A model generated the notes under the pieces. It saw only the letters and a list, made by a program, of their open reading frames with translations. It searched no databases and was not told the origin of the DNA. From positions 1-64,000 of the forward strand of contig VIQU02000008.1 in assembly GCA_010206225.2 (NCBI GenBank): a stretch of 64,000 nt of DNA, given 5' to 3'. This stretch comes from Lachnospiraceae bacterium MD308. Lineage in GTDB: Bacteria; Bacillota; Clostridia; Lachnospirales; Lachnospiraceae. Within the stretch, counting starts at the first letter, position 1. The number at the start of each line of letters is the position of its first letter. This document shows, one piece after another, positions 1 to 7,633 of the stretch. A program made the position numbers and the translations under genes.

Positions 1-1839
1 TTCCTGCGCCCCATCAAATGGCCATATCGCCTGTACGGCAATCGTCTGGACCATATATGCCCCTTCCACGACCCGCGATGTCTCCCGCCGTACCCCCTCA
101 AGTCCCAGAATCCTCTCCTTCACCTCCGGGGAAATGGGTGAAAATTCATCATAAAAATTATCATTCAGCAATTCTATATCCCCGGCTTTCGTCTCTAACG
201 GATCTTCCTTCGCATCCCGGAACGTATACTCCTTCCAGTACCCTTCCTCCTTCCCGAACCGACTCATGTCCCCTGCGATCAGGAAATCCGGGTGTCTTTC
301 GATCACATGGGTATAATCCGTCTTCTCCGCGATGACCACCGCTCCCAAAAATACCATGACACCAAGGAACAGGGAAAGTACCGTCAGCACGAATCTCCCC
401 TTATATCGCAGCACATTCTGCCGCGCCAGATAAAGGATCTCCCTTTTCGCACTCCGCTTTTTCTGCCGCGCCAGATAAAGCATCCGCTCTTTCGCACTCC
501 GCTTTCTATGCCGCATCTGGCGTCTCTCTTCCCGCGTCCTGCCCAGCGCGTCCTCTCCCTTCCTTTTCTTTCCGGGCTTTAGCCCCGTATAGCCGATGCT
601 TTCTGCGCAGGACATATTTACCGCGCGATAGATCACCCGGGCGGACACCGCCGCCGTAAGAAGTACCGCAAAGACTGCCGCCGCGGCAAGGATCCCCCCG
701 TAAAATATCTTGATCTCTCCGGCTCCTTCAAAGCAGTCCGCATACTGTTTCCCCAAAATCCCTGGAATCACCAGACCCAGAACCACCGAAGATACCGCCG
801 TCCCAGCCGCCGCTCCAAATCCTGCCGCGCTTAGGATCTGCCGCAGATAGACCTTCCTGAGCTGCTTTCTGGTAGCGCCGATGGTGTGCAAAAGCCCTAG
901 CTGCCGGATATCTCCCGCCAGAGAGATCCCCAGCACATTATAGACCAGAAAGAACATGCCGCCGAGTACCACGACCGCGCCTAACGCCGCCGTATCGTAT
1001 CCGCCCGCCGTCAGGCGCACCGCGTCGTAGGCGGCCGTATTCTGCACGGAAAGCCGGATCTCCCCCGGCACGTCCGCATAAAGCCGCTGTTGTACCTCCC
1101 GCCAGTCCATGCCGTCCGACGGACAGATCAGCACATCCGATTCCTCCAGATCAAATCCCCAGCTCCTTAATTTTTCCTCCGAAATGTAGCCGAAAGAAAG
1201 CCCCGGGCGGTTCTCCATATAATCCGTATACCAGCCGCACAGGGAAAACTCCTCCTTAGCGGTACGGAAAAGCCCCACATTCACCTTAAGGGAGATCTTC
1301 ATCCCAATCTCCGGCTCCGAGATCCCAAGGGTCTTCAATGTTTTCACCGGCAGCATCATCTCCTGCCCCTTCGCCGGATAATGCCCGATGATATCTGTAT
1401 AGGCCGGTTTTACGATCTCTTCCCACACCTGCTCGTCAAGCCACTGGATCATACAGACGCGCTGTTCACCGTCCGCCGCGGCTGCGCTGTCTTCTTGCTC
1501 CGTCTGGGCTGCCCCGCCTGCCAAAAAACCTTCTCCGGCCAGCATACTCCTCCCCACATGCTTTACATACCCAAGGGCGCGCACCTTCTCATACTGCTTA
1601 TGGTCCGCGCGTTCTATGCAGGCTGACGCTCTCGTCCCCGCCGCCCGCATCGCCTGCGTATACTCCGCCCTCATCTTCCCAAGGGAAATGCCGAACACCA
1701 CCGTCAGCGTGACGATGCACGCGCAGACCGCCCCCGCCAGTATCCGGTTCCTTCCCCGGTTGCTCCGTCCAATCTCCCGCGCCAGCATCCGAATAACCGG
1801 CTTGTTGTCGTTCGGGATACATCCGTTTTTCTCCATCAT
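1..1839 (-). CDS. ABC transporter permease, FtsX/MacB-like (C-terminus cut by window edge)
   Basis: An open frame of 613 codons runs from ATG at 1839 off the left edge, so the C-terminus is missing. The start overlaps the stop of the upstream ATPase gene as ATGA, which points to coupled translation. A first membrane segment follows a short basic N-terminus (about residues 30-50). A large extracytoplasmic region comes next, and then a block of membrane helices around residues 285-420 carrying the FtsX-type stretch LGLLHTIGATRKQLRKVYLR. A basic cytoplasmic loop holding a 15-residue tandem duplication precedes a further membrane helix and a second ectodomain. In this family the permease pairs with a LolD/MacB-type ATPase to move peptides or lipids or to resist antimicrobial peptides. 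The linked kinase and regulator suggest inducible expression. The substrate is unknown. Confidence 0.85.
   Translation of the reverse strand, partial: MMEKNGCIPNDNKPVIRMLAREIGRSNRGRNRILAGAVCACIVTLTVVFGISLGKMRAEYTQAMRAAGTRASACIERADHKQYEKVRALGYVKHVGRSMLAGEGFLAGGAAQTEQEDSAAAADGEQRVCMIQWLDEQVWEEIVKPAYTDIIGHYPAKGQEMMLPVKTLKTLGISEPEIGMKISLKVNVGLFRTAKEEFSLCGWYTDYMENRPGLSFGYISEEKLRSWGFDLEESDVLICPSDGMDWREVQQRLYADVPGEIRLSVQNTAAYDAVRLTAGGYDTAALGAVVVLGGMFFLVYNVLGISLAGDIRQLGLLHTIGATRKQLRKVYLRQILSAAGFGAAAGTAVSSVVLGLVIPGILGKQYADCFEGAGEIKIFYGGILAAAAVFAVLLTAAVSARVIYRAVNMSCAESIGYTGLKPGKKRKGEDALGRTREERRQMRHRKRSAKERMLYLARQKKRSAKREILYLARQNVLRYKGRFVLTVLSLFLGVMVFLGAVVIAEKTDYTHVIERHPDFLIAGDMSRFGKEEGYWKEYTFRDAKEDPLETKAGDIELLNDNFYDEFSPISPEVKERILGLEGVRRETSRVVEGAYMVQTIAVQAIWPFDGAQE
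418..507 (-). repeat. 45-bp in-frame tandem duplication inside the permease gene
   Basis: Two adjacent 45-bp copies (418-462 and 463-507) match at about 39 of 45 positions by eye. Each encodes one 15-residue basic unit, reading KRSAKERMLYLARQK and then KRSAKREILYLARQN. They sit in the cytoplasmic loop just before a membrane helix. The frame is kept, so the gene is not disrupted. Confidence 0.8.
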
Positions 1840-2510
1840 CTCTCCCTCCCGCAAAGTCTGCCGTCCTCAAGCCGTACAACGCGGTCCGCCATCTGCGCCA
1901 CTTCCTCCTGATGGGTCACCACCACCATCGTCTGGTGAAACCGCTCTGCGCAGGACTTAAGAAGTCCTGTCACCTCCATGCTGGTGACAGAATCTAAGTT
2001 TCCCGTAGGCTCGTCCGCTAAAATGAGTGCCGGTTTTGCCATAAGCGCGCGGGCAATCGCCACCCTCTGCTGCTGCCCGCCGGACAGCGTCCGCGGCAGA
2101 CGCTCAAGCTTCTCCACAATCCCTAAGCTTCCCGTCACCTGCTCAAGCAAGCCTTTGTCAATCTCCGCGCCGTCAAGCCTCAAGGGCAGCACGATATTTT
2201 CATAGACACTCAGCACCGGGACCAGATTGTACTGCTGAAACACGAACCCGATATTCCTCCGCCGAAAGATCGTCCGCTCCTCCGGTTCCATATCCTTAAG
2301 GCTGCTTCCCCGGATCCACACGCCGCCTTCCGTCGGCACGTCAAGTCCACCGAGCATGTTAAGGAGCGTCGTCTTGCCGCTCCCGGAAGTACCCACGACC
2401 GCCAAAAATTCCCCGTCCGCAATGGACAGGGATACATCGTCAAGGGCATGGACTTCATAGGTTTCCGTAATATAATATTTTTTTAATCCAACCGCTTTTA
2501 CTATCTCCAT
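1836..2510 (-). CDS. ABC transporter ATP-binding protein, MacB/LolD type
   Basis: A 224-residue ATPase with every nucleotide-binding motif in place: Walker A GTSGSGKTT near residue 40, Q-loop VFQQYNLVP near 90, signature LSGGQQQR near 143, Walker B LILADEPT near 163 and H-loop VVTHQ near 200. Length and motif spacing fit the LolD/MacB family, which powers FtsX-type permeases. A ribosome site (AGGAGGG) lies seven bases before the ATG. The gene is first of a two-gene operon, and its stop codon overlaps the permease start. The direct repeat and -10 box at 2586-2620 lie just upstream and suggest control by the neighbouring response regulator. Confidence 0.95.
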   Translation of the reverse strand: MEIVKAVGLKKYYITETYEVHALDDVSLSIADGEFLAVVGTSGSGKTTLLNMLGGLDVPTEGGVWIRGSSLKDMEPEERTIFRRRNIGFVFQQYNLVPVLSVYENIVLPLRLDGAEIDKGLLEQVTGSLGIVEKLERLPRTLSGGQQQRVAIARALMAKPALILADEPTGNLDSVTSMEVTGLLKSCAERFHQTMVVVTHQEEVAQMADRVVRLEDGRLCGRER

Positions 2511-2585
2511 AGCAATCCCTCCTTCGGCGGGTACACCCTGCCTTATCTTCCAGAGCCGAATACCACAAAAGCCCCGGCAGCTATT

Positions 2586-2620
2586 ACTATACAGAGCAAA
2601 TCTAACAAACCTCTAACAAA
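2586..2620 (-). promoter_or_regulatory. Candidate response-regulator site and promoter of the ABC operon
   Basis: On the minus strand two copies of TTTGTTAG lie 11 bp apart (2613-2620 and 2602-2609). A -10-like TATAGT follows at 2591-2586. Direct repeats one helical turn apart next to a -10 box are typical binding sites of OmpR-family regulators, and such a regulator is encoded at 3596-4348. The assignment is inference. Confidence 0.5.
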
Positions 2621-2621
2621 T

Positions 2622-3551
2622 TTAAGAGAAATCAACCGGAAGATCCACTTCCATCACCACCCCCGGCTCTTTCCTCTTCACCACCAAAAAACCGCCATGC
2701 ATATTCACAATCTCTCGCGCCAGATACAGCCCAATCCCAAACCCTTCCTGGGAAGTAACACGCCTCCCCCGGTAAAACCGCCGGAAAATCTGACATTCTT
2801 CCCCCTCATCAATACCGATGCCGTAATCTCTCACCCGGATTTTTAAGAACATCTCATTTTCCGTCACGGAGACCTTGAGCGCCCCTCCTTTCCGGCTGTA
2901 CTTCACCGCATTGTCAAAGATATTGAAAAGCGCCTCCCCAAGCCAGTTCGCGTCATGGGCGCAGCTTGCCCGCCCGGAGAAATCGCCCGACACCTCAAGC
3001 TCCTTTTCCTCCGCCCGGCACTGTATCTGCCCCAGCGCATTCCTGACTGTTTTTAAAATGTCCGTCTCCTCCTTTTTTATCTGGATGATATGCTGCTCAA
3101 GTCTGGACATCCGGATAAAGCTCTCCACAAGGAAATGAAGTTTCCCCGCGCTTTCCTCCACCGCTCTCACAGCCCCCGAAATCTCCCCCCATCCCGGGCG
3201 TCTTTGCGTCTCCCGCAGAAATCCGATATAAGTCTCCAGATTCGTAAGGGGCGTCCGCATCTGGTGGGCAATCTCGGAGATAAGCCTCTGGATCTCATCC
3301 CGGCTCCTTCTCGCCTCATCCCGGCTGCCCTGCATCATCTCCTGCACACGCACAAGGCGGTGCGCTACTTTCCCATAAAACGTCTCCTGCTCCAGATCCG
3401 CCGCGCTTATCCTCCGTTCATTCAAAATATCTTCTGCAAGGGCGGCAATCCTTTTCAATTCCCGCTCTCTTCTCTTCCTCTGCAAAAAAAACACCGCCGC
3501 TCCGCCGCCAAGGAAACCTGCAAGACTTCCGAATATCATTTCCATATACAT
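2622..3551 (-). CDS. Sensor histidine kinase
   Basis: A roughly 309-residue kinase. One membrane helix sits at the extreme N-terminus (IFGSLAGFLGGGAAVFFLQ) with almost no extracellular loop. This resembles intramembrane-sensing kinases that take their signal from a partner ABC exporter. A linker leads to the dimerisation and phosphoacceptor motif SEIAHQMRTPLTNL near residue 90. The ATP-binding domain shows the N-box FNIFDNAVKYSR, the G1 box VRDYGIGID and the G2 box GFGIGLYLAREI. The start at 3551 is preferred over the ATG at 3560 because AGGAG then lies nine bases upstream. The gene lies 44 bases behind the response regulator and before the ABC operon. The four genes read as one detoxification or signalling module. 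Confidence 0.93.
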   Translation of the reverse strand: MYMEMIFGSLAGFLGGGAAVFFLQRKRRERELKRIAALAEDILNERRISAADLEQETFYGKVAHRLVRVQEMMQGSRDEARRSRDEIQRLISEIAHQMRTPLTNLETYIGFLRETQRRPGWGEISGAVRAVEESAGKLHFLVESFIRMSRLEQHIIQIKKEETDILKTVRNALGQIQCRAEEKELEVSGDFSGRASCAHDANWLGEALFNIFDNAVKYSRKGGALKVSVTENEMFLKIRVRDYGIGIDEGEECQIFRRFYRGRRVTSQEGFGIGLYLAREIVNMHGGFLVVKRKEPGVVMEVDLPVDFS

Positions 3552-3595
3552 ACCATGCATCTCCTGTCTGCTCTTTAGTCATGCATACTCATCAT

Positions 3596-4348
3596 TTATG
3601 CCCCGTCTTTCGCACTCTGTCTTTCATCTATCCGGTATCCAAGTCCGAATACATTTTTGATACAGCAGGATTCTGCGGCGTTCGATGAAAGTTTCTTTCT
3701 TAAACGATTAATCGTGACGCTCACCGTATTGTCCACCACGAACTGTCCGTCAAGCCCCCACACATGCTCCAGAATATTTTCCTTCGTGAGCACCTGCCCC
3801 TGATTCTCCGTCAGATATTCTAACAGCCGGTACTCCTTCGCCGTCAGGGAAATCTCCTGCCCCTTTACAAAAACACGCTTTCTGTCGGAATACAGCACTA
3901 GATCTCCCACGTGGACCGCCCGTTCTCCTCCTTCCATGCCCCTTCGCCCCAACACAGCCTCAATCCTTTTTTGCAGCACTTTCATGGAAAATGGCTTGAC
4001 CACATAATCATCCGCGCCAATGTCAAAAGCGGCAAGCATATCCCGCTCTTCATCTCTTGCAGTCAAGAAAATCGCAGGAATTTTACCATCGGCTGCCGGC
4101 TGTATCTGAACGTCTCCCTGAACCTTTAATCGCCATTTATTCTGCAGTTCCCGATACAGTGTAATGCCGTCGCCGTCCGGAAGTTCGATATCGATTAAAA
4201 GCAGAGACTCCCCATTTCCCAGCAGAGATAAAGCAGCTTTTTTCGTGCGCGCACAGACCGTAACATACCCTGCACTTTTAAGGCTCATATCCAACGCTTG
4301 GTTTAAAAGCCTGTCATCCTCAATAATTCCGATTACACTTCTTCCCAC
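3596..4348 (-). CDS. Response regulator, OmpR/PhoB family
   Basis: The receiver domain has the acidic pair IIEDD near the N-terminus, the phosphoacceptor aspartate in LLLIDIELPDGDG, the conserved Thr in IFLTARDEE and the Lys in DYVVKPFS. A winged-helix DNA-binding domain follows, with LTAKEYRLLEYLTENQGQV and the recognition region VSVTINRLRKKL. The GTG at 4348 is preferred as start: GGAGAGG lies ten bases before it, while the ATG at 4378 has no ribosome site and would add ten atypical residues. A 30-50 residue stretch between the phosphoacceptor and Thr positions is longer than usual. It is partner of the kinase at 2622 and the likely regulator of the ABC operon. Confidence 0.93.
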   Translation of the reverse strand: MGRSVIGIIEDDRLLNQALDMSLKSAGYVTVCARTKKAALSLLGNGESLLLIDIELPDGDGITLYRELQNKWRLKVQGDVQIQPAADGKIPAIFLTARDEERDMLAAFDIGADDYVVKPFSMKVLQKRIEAVLGRRGMEGGERAVHVGDLVLYSDRKRVFVKGQEISLTAKEYRLLEYLTENQGQVLTKENILEHVWGLDGQFVVDNTVSVTINRLRKKLSSNAAESCCIKNVFGLGYRIDERQSAKDGA

Positions 4349-4381
4349 TGTTACATTTCCTCTCCAGCTACAATACATTCT

Positions 4382-4405
4382 AAAAAAGCCGCATTACATG
4401 CGGCT
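4382..4405 (-). terminator. Rho-independent terminator of the HHH-protein gene
   Basis: A seven-base perfect stem (AGCCGCA/TGCGGCT) with a five-base loop is followed on the minus strand by six T residues. It lies about 30 bases beyond the stop codon at 4436. Confidence 0.85.
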
Positions 4406-4435
4406 GAAAACATTTCATTGTTCTTTCTAAATAAG

Positions 4436-4726
4436 CTATTTCTCCGGGTACTCTCTATCCTTCCAGTACCACCACTTAAGTTTCTCCGGCTCGCGCTCCT
4501 CATGCTCTGCAAAATACACGGCACAGCGGTATACATACAGCGCACACCGATCCTCCTGAAATCCCTTTTTCAGGCAGTCCAGATGATACAACTCCTCCGG
4601 ATCTCTTCCCTTAAGGTCAGCAACGCAGCGGATTCCAATATTCTGCATGTGACGCTCCATCTTTGCGCCAATCCCCGGAATATCCTTTAAATCACTGATC
4701 AGGCTTTCATCCATCCTTTTTCCCAT
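4436..4726 (-). CDS. Small helix-hairpin-helix protein, Cdd1-like (pathogenicity locus family)
   Basis: A 96-residue soluble protein. The helix-hairpin-helix stretch LKDIPGIGAKMERHMQNIGI near the N-terminus and the following ADLKGRDPEELY match the small Cdd1-type proteins common in Clostridia. That family is named for a pathogenicity-locus neighbour in Clostridioides difficile, but no biochemical role is established. The C-terminal half is rich in Trp, Tyr, Glu and Lys. A ribosome site (AGAGGGG) precedes the ATG. It is transcribed alone, with its own terminator just downstream, and nothing in the neighbourhood suggests a function. DNA binding through the HHH motif is possible but not shown. 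Confidence 0.75.
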   Translation of the reverse strand: MGKRMDESLISDLKDIPGIGAKMERHMQNIGIRCVADLKGRDPEELYHLDCLKKGFQEDRCALYVYRCAVYFAEHEEREPEKLKWWYWKDREYPEK

Positions 4727-4758
4727 GCCAATCCCCTCTTGCCGATTATAATATAATG

Positions 4759-5391
4759 TTAGGTCATTCCAAACGCAACAACCCCAAACACAACGACTAT
4801 AATAAGATAAAGCACAAACACAACCGCCATGATGATTAACTGTGCACGGCAGAAATTCCGGCGGTTAATATTGCCTGTGCTGCTGAATGCCCATACAAGG
4901 TACAAGATCAGTCCGGCACACGGGATCATAGCCGCAAGAATCGTGAGCAGCCAATCCCCCATAGACATAGGACTGGTATCCATATTCTGGTAGCTGCTCT
5001 GGTTATACCCCATATTGCTGCCGATATTATAATTCAGATTATCCTGATACTGCGAAGAACCATTCTGGCTGTCCTGATACTGATAATTGGTATTCTGACT
5101 GCTCTGTATATTCTGATACTGGTAATTGCTGCTCTGATACTGATAACCACTCTGTCCGCTCTGAGTCGGAGTATTCTGCTGGTATCCCGCATAGGAATCC
5201 GAGGTGCTGCTCTGCGTATACTGGTATGCGGCAGTATTCTCCGCCACATCCTCCTCCTTTACATCTGCGTTAGGATCCGTATATACAGGCTCTGAAGATG
5301 TCTGTTCCACATCCGCACCCCCATCTGTGTATTGTGGCTGTGAAGATGTCTGTCCGGTTTCTTCGGGTGTATTGTCAAAATTATTCTCCAT
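4759..5391 (-). CDS. Membrane protein with Gln/Tyr/Ser-rich low-complexity N-terminus
   Basis: A 210-residue protein of unknown function. Residues 1-135 are hydrophilic and strongly biased to Gln, Ser, Asn, Tyr and Thr, with repeated YQYQ, SSQ and QNT units and an acidic first third. Two hydrophobic helices follow (LLTILAAMIPCAGLILYLVW, then a second after a short polar loop with GNINRRNFCRAQ). The C-terminal membrane part resembles small two-helix proteins widespread in Firmicutes. The N-terminal tail looks disordered, like a prion-type or phase-separating segment, but that is inference from composition only. A good ribosome site (AAGGAGG) precedes the ATG. It is probably a single-gene unit. 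Confidence 0.7.
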   Translation of the reverse strand: MENNFDNTPEETGQTSSQPQYTDGGADVEQTSSEPVYTDPNADVKEEDVAENTAAYQYTQSSTSDSYAGYQQNTPTQSGQSGYQYQSSNYQYQNIQSSQNTNYQYQDSQNGSSQYQDNLNYNIGSNMGYNQSSYQNMDTSPMSMGDWLLTILAAMIPCAGLILYLVWAFSSTGNINRRNFCRAQLIIMAVVFVLYLIIVVVFGVVAFGMT

Positions 5392-5484
5392 CCTTATGTC
5401 CTCCTTGAAAATCTGTTAACATTTTATCACAATCTTTCTCGAATTGCAATGCTGACACACTGGGGTTGTTTCTCGAACAAATAC

Positions 5485-5649
5485 CTAGCATAACGTCTCC
5501 AAATTAACTGGACTCTATACTTGCCTAAATTTCCATCTGCTGCGTTGTCATCAGTTGGCATAGTTACTGCTACGCCGCCTTCTTCCGCCTTGCAGTACGA
5601 AAATTTATCCTATGCATATCATCCAGTTATTTAGAAGGCATTATACTAG
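5485..5649. repeat. 165-bp imperfect palindromic element (MITE/REP-like)
   Basis: The two ends, starting CTAG at 5485 and ending CTAG at 5649, are inverted copies over roughly 65-70 bases with scattered mismatches. The best-matching parts are an outer CTAG-ATAA block, an AACTGGA block and an AAATTT block. The centre holds a smaller inverted repeat, GCATAG with CTACGC. No coding frame is visible. It fills most of the 312-base gene-free stretch 5392-5703. It could be a non-autonomous mobile repeat or a structured RNA. Other copies cannot be checked here. Confidence 0.55.
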
Positions 5650-5703
5650 TCATGTATTGTTACTGGTCACTCTCACACCATTCACAAAGACGCAGTCCCT
5701 TTT

Positions 5704-6156
5704 TCAGAATATATGCAGTCTGGATAGTAAATTCCTGTAATAATAGGTCATAGGCGCTACATCCGGAAACAGATAAAGCATCCTCCATATATAAAAGATC
5801 ACCATCCCGATCATAACAGCTATGGCGAACCATTTTGACACCCTCATCCTGCGGCTTAGACACACATAACGCTCGGTCCCGAACACAACGGCCAAAATGA
5901 TAACGGCGAATATAAAGGGATGTGTCTCCCATGCTCCCGCAAGATCAAGCCCCAGCACCTGAAATCCCGCTCTTGTAAGCCCGCAGCCCGGACACGGAAA
6001 ACCCGTGATTAGCACCATCGGGCAAAGACTGTGAAGAACTTTTTTCAAAAACACAAAATAGGCGATTACTAACATAACCGCCCATCTTGCTGATTTTATA
6101 TCTCTATAAAACAGCTGTATACCTTTCGTGATTCTCTGCTTTCGATCACATCTCAT
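5704..6156 (-). CDS. DUF2752 family membrane protein
   Basis: A 150-residue protein with about three membrane helices. The diagnostic stretch is FPCPGCGLTRA, a Cys-Pro-x-Cys-Gly-Leu-Thr-Arg motif that defines this family of small bacterial membrane proteins, followed by AWETHPF. The molecular role of the family is not established; the paired cysteines could bind metal or form a disulfide. The start follows AAGGT ten bases upstream, a modest ribosome site. It lies 67 bases after rnfB on the same strand with no clear terminator between, so it may be read through from the Rnf operon. That linkage is weak evidence for a redox role. Confidence 0.85.
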   Translation of the reverse strand: MRCDRKQRITKGIQLFYRDIKSARWAVMLVIAYFVFLKKVLHSLCPMVLITGFPCPGCGLTRAGFQVLGLDLAGAWETHPFIFAVIILAVVFGTERYVCLSRRMRVSKWFAIAVMIGMVIFYIWRMLYLFPDVAPMTYYYRNLLSRLHIF

Positions 6157-6223
6157 AATTCCATTGACCTTACTCTTTCAGAAAAAGGATACTTTTTTGC
6201 CCGCACTGCAGATCTTGCATCCC

Positions 6224-7015
6224 TTAGAGGATGATCTTCTTCGGACACTTCTCTGCGCACGCGCCGCAGCCCGTACACTTCTCCGGATCGATATACGCGA
6301 TATTGTCTGTCACCTTTACTGCGTCAAACTTACACATTCTCTCGCACATCTTACATCCGATACATCCAACGGAACATGCCTTCATAACATCCTTGCCCTT
6401 ATCCTTAGAGCTGCACTGTACCAGATGCTTCTGGTCGTACGGCACAAGCTCAATCAAATGCTTCGGACATGCAGCGACACATTTTCCGCACGCCTTACAG
6501 GCTTCCTTGTCTACAACCGCAATTCCGTCCACGATATGAATCGCATCAAACGGACACGCTTTTACACAGGTTCCTTCTCCAAGACATCCGTAATTACAGG
6601 ATTTCGGCCCACCGCTCTGCATCATGTTCACCATAACACAGTCGCCAAGACCGTGATACTCATAATCCTGCTTTGCCTTCTCACAGGTTCCGGCACATTT
6701 CACGAAAGCAGTCTTCCTTATCTGCTCTCCTGCTTCCTGTCCCATGATCTTTCCGATCTCAGCCGCAACGGGAGCGCCCCCTACCGGACAGGAACCAATC
6801 TCAGCCTCTCCTTTAACAATCGCTGCCGCAAGTCCGGAACATCCTGCATAGCCGCAGCCGCCGCAGTTATTTCCCGGAAGAACGCCTGTGATCGCTTCTT
6901 CTCTTTCATCAACTTCTACCGCAAATTTCGTGCCGGCAAATCCAAGGAACACACCAATGAATAAGCCGGTTCCGCCTACAACCAAGGCAGCAATTAAAAT
7001 ACCTGTTACACTCAT
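6224..7015 (-). CDS. rnfB: Electron transport complex subunit RnfB (iron-sulfur)
   Basis: A 263-residue ferredoxin-like subunit of the Rnf complex, which passes electrons from reduced ferredoxin toward NAD while pumping Na+ or H+. An N-terminal membrane anchor (about residues 3-28) is followed by the RnfB signature NNCGGCGYAGCSGLA. A Cys-rich linker (SCNYGCLGEGTCVKACPFDA) comes next, then ferredoxin motifs CKACGKCVAACP, CIGCKMCERMCK and CTGCGACAEKCP. The cysteine count supports several [4Fe-4S] clusters, as in clostridial RnfB. It is last gene of the rnfC-D-G-E-A-B operon, 15 bases after rnfA, with AAGGAG eight bases before the ATG. Confidence 0.97.
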   Translation of the reverse strand: MSVTGILIAALVVGGTGLFIGVFLGFAGTKFAVEVDEREEAITGVLPGNNCGGCGYAGCSGLAAAIVKGEAEIGSCPVGGAPVAAEIGKIMGQEAGEQIRKTAFVKCAGTCEKAKQDYEYHGLGDCVMVNMMQSGGPKSCNYGCLGEGTCVKACPFDAIHIVDGIAVVDKEACKACGKCVAACPKHLIELVPYDQKHLVQCSSKDKGKDVMKACSVGCIGCKMCERMCKFDAVKVTDNIAYIDPEKCTGCGACAEKCPKKIIL

Positions 7016-7030
7016 CGTTCATGCTCCTTC

Positions 7031-7621
7031 CTATATAAGTCCCGAGAATCCAAAGAACGCGATTGCCATAAGCGCCGCTGTGATCAGCACAATCGGCGTC
7101 CCCTGGAAAGACTCTGAAATATCATTGTACTCCATCTTCTCACGGATACCTGCTAAGATTACAATGGCAATCAAAAATCCCACAGATGTTCCAAGACCAT
7201 TAATAACTCCGCTTAAAATGGTATACTCCTTCTGTACATTCGTAAGCGCAACGCCAAGCACTGCACAGTTCGTCGTGATCAAAGGAAGATACACTCCCAG
7301 CGACTGATAAAGTGCCGGCATGGATTTTTTCAGGAACATCTCAACAAACTGTACCAGACAGGCGATAACAAGAATAAACACGATCGTCTGTAAGTATACG
7401 AGCTTTCCGCCCATAATCGCTTTGTTCGCCAGAATAAACTTATATACGATACCTGATACAAAGGATGCAATCGTAATAACGAACACTACAGCGCCGCCCA
7501 TTCCGGCAGCAGTCTCAACCTTCTTGGAAACTCCAAGGAAAGGACAGATTCCGAGGAACTGGCTGAGTACAACATTGTTCACAAGTGCAGAGCCAATTGC
7601 TATAATCAATAAATCTCCCAT
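7031..7621 (-). CDS. rnfA: Electron transport complex subunit RnfA
   Basis: A 196-residue integral membrane protein of about six helices, the usual length for RnfA/NqrE. It opens with ALVNNVVLSQFLGICPFLGV; the Cys of LGICPF and the second Cys in the ITTNCAVLGV segment are the pair that binds the intramembrane [2Fe-2S] centre in this family together with RnfE. The two helices ITTNCAVLGV and VVLSQFLGICPF are inverted-topology halves. It sits between rnfE and rnfB, 12 bases after rnfE, inside the operon. Confidence 0.97.
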   Translation of the reverse strand: MGDLLIIAIGSALVNNVVLSQFLGICPFLGVSKKVETAAGMGGAVVFVITIASFVSGIVYKFILANKAIMGGKLVYLQTIVFILVIACLVQFVEMFLKKSMPALYQSLGVYLPLITTNCAVLGVALTNVQKEYTILSGVINGLGTSVGFLIAIVILAGIREKMEYNDISESFQGTPIVLITAALMAIAFFGFSGLI

Positions 7622-7633
7622 TATGTACTCCTC

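Noticed and set aside
6128-6964. A long plus-strand open frame of 278 codons opposite rnfB.
   Set aside because: It is antisense to an unmistakable rnfB, has no ribosome site, and its composition reflects the complementary frame.
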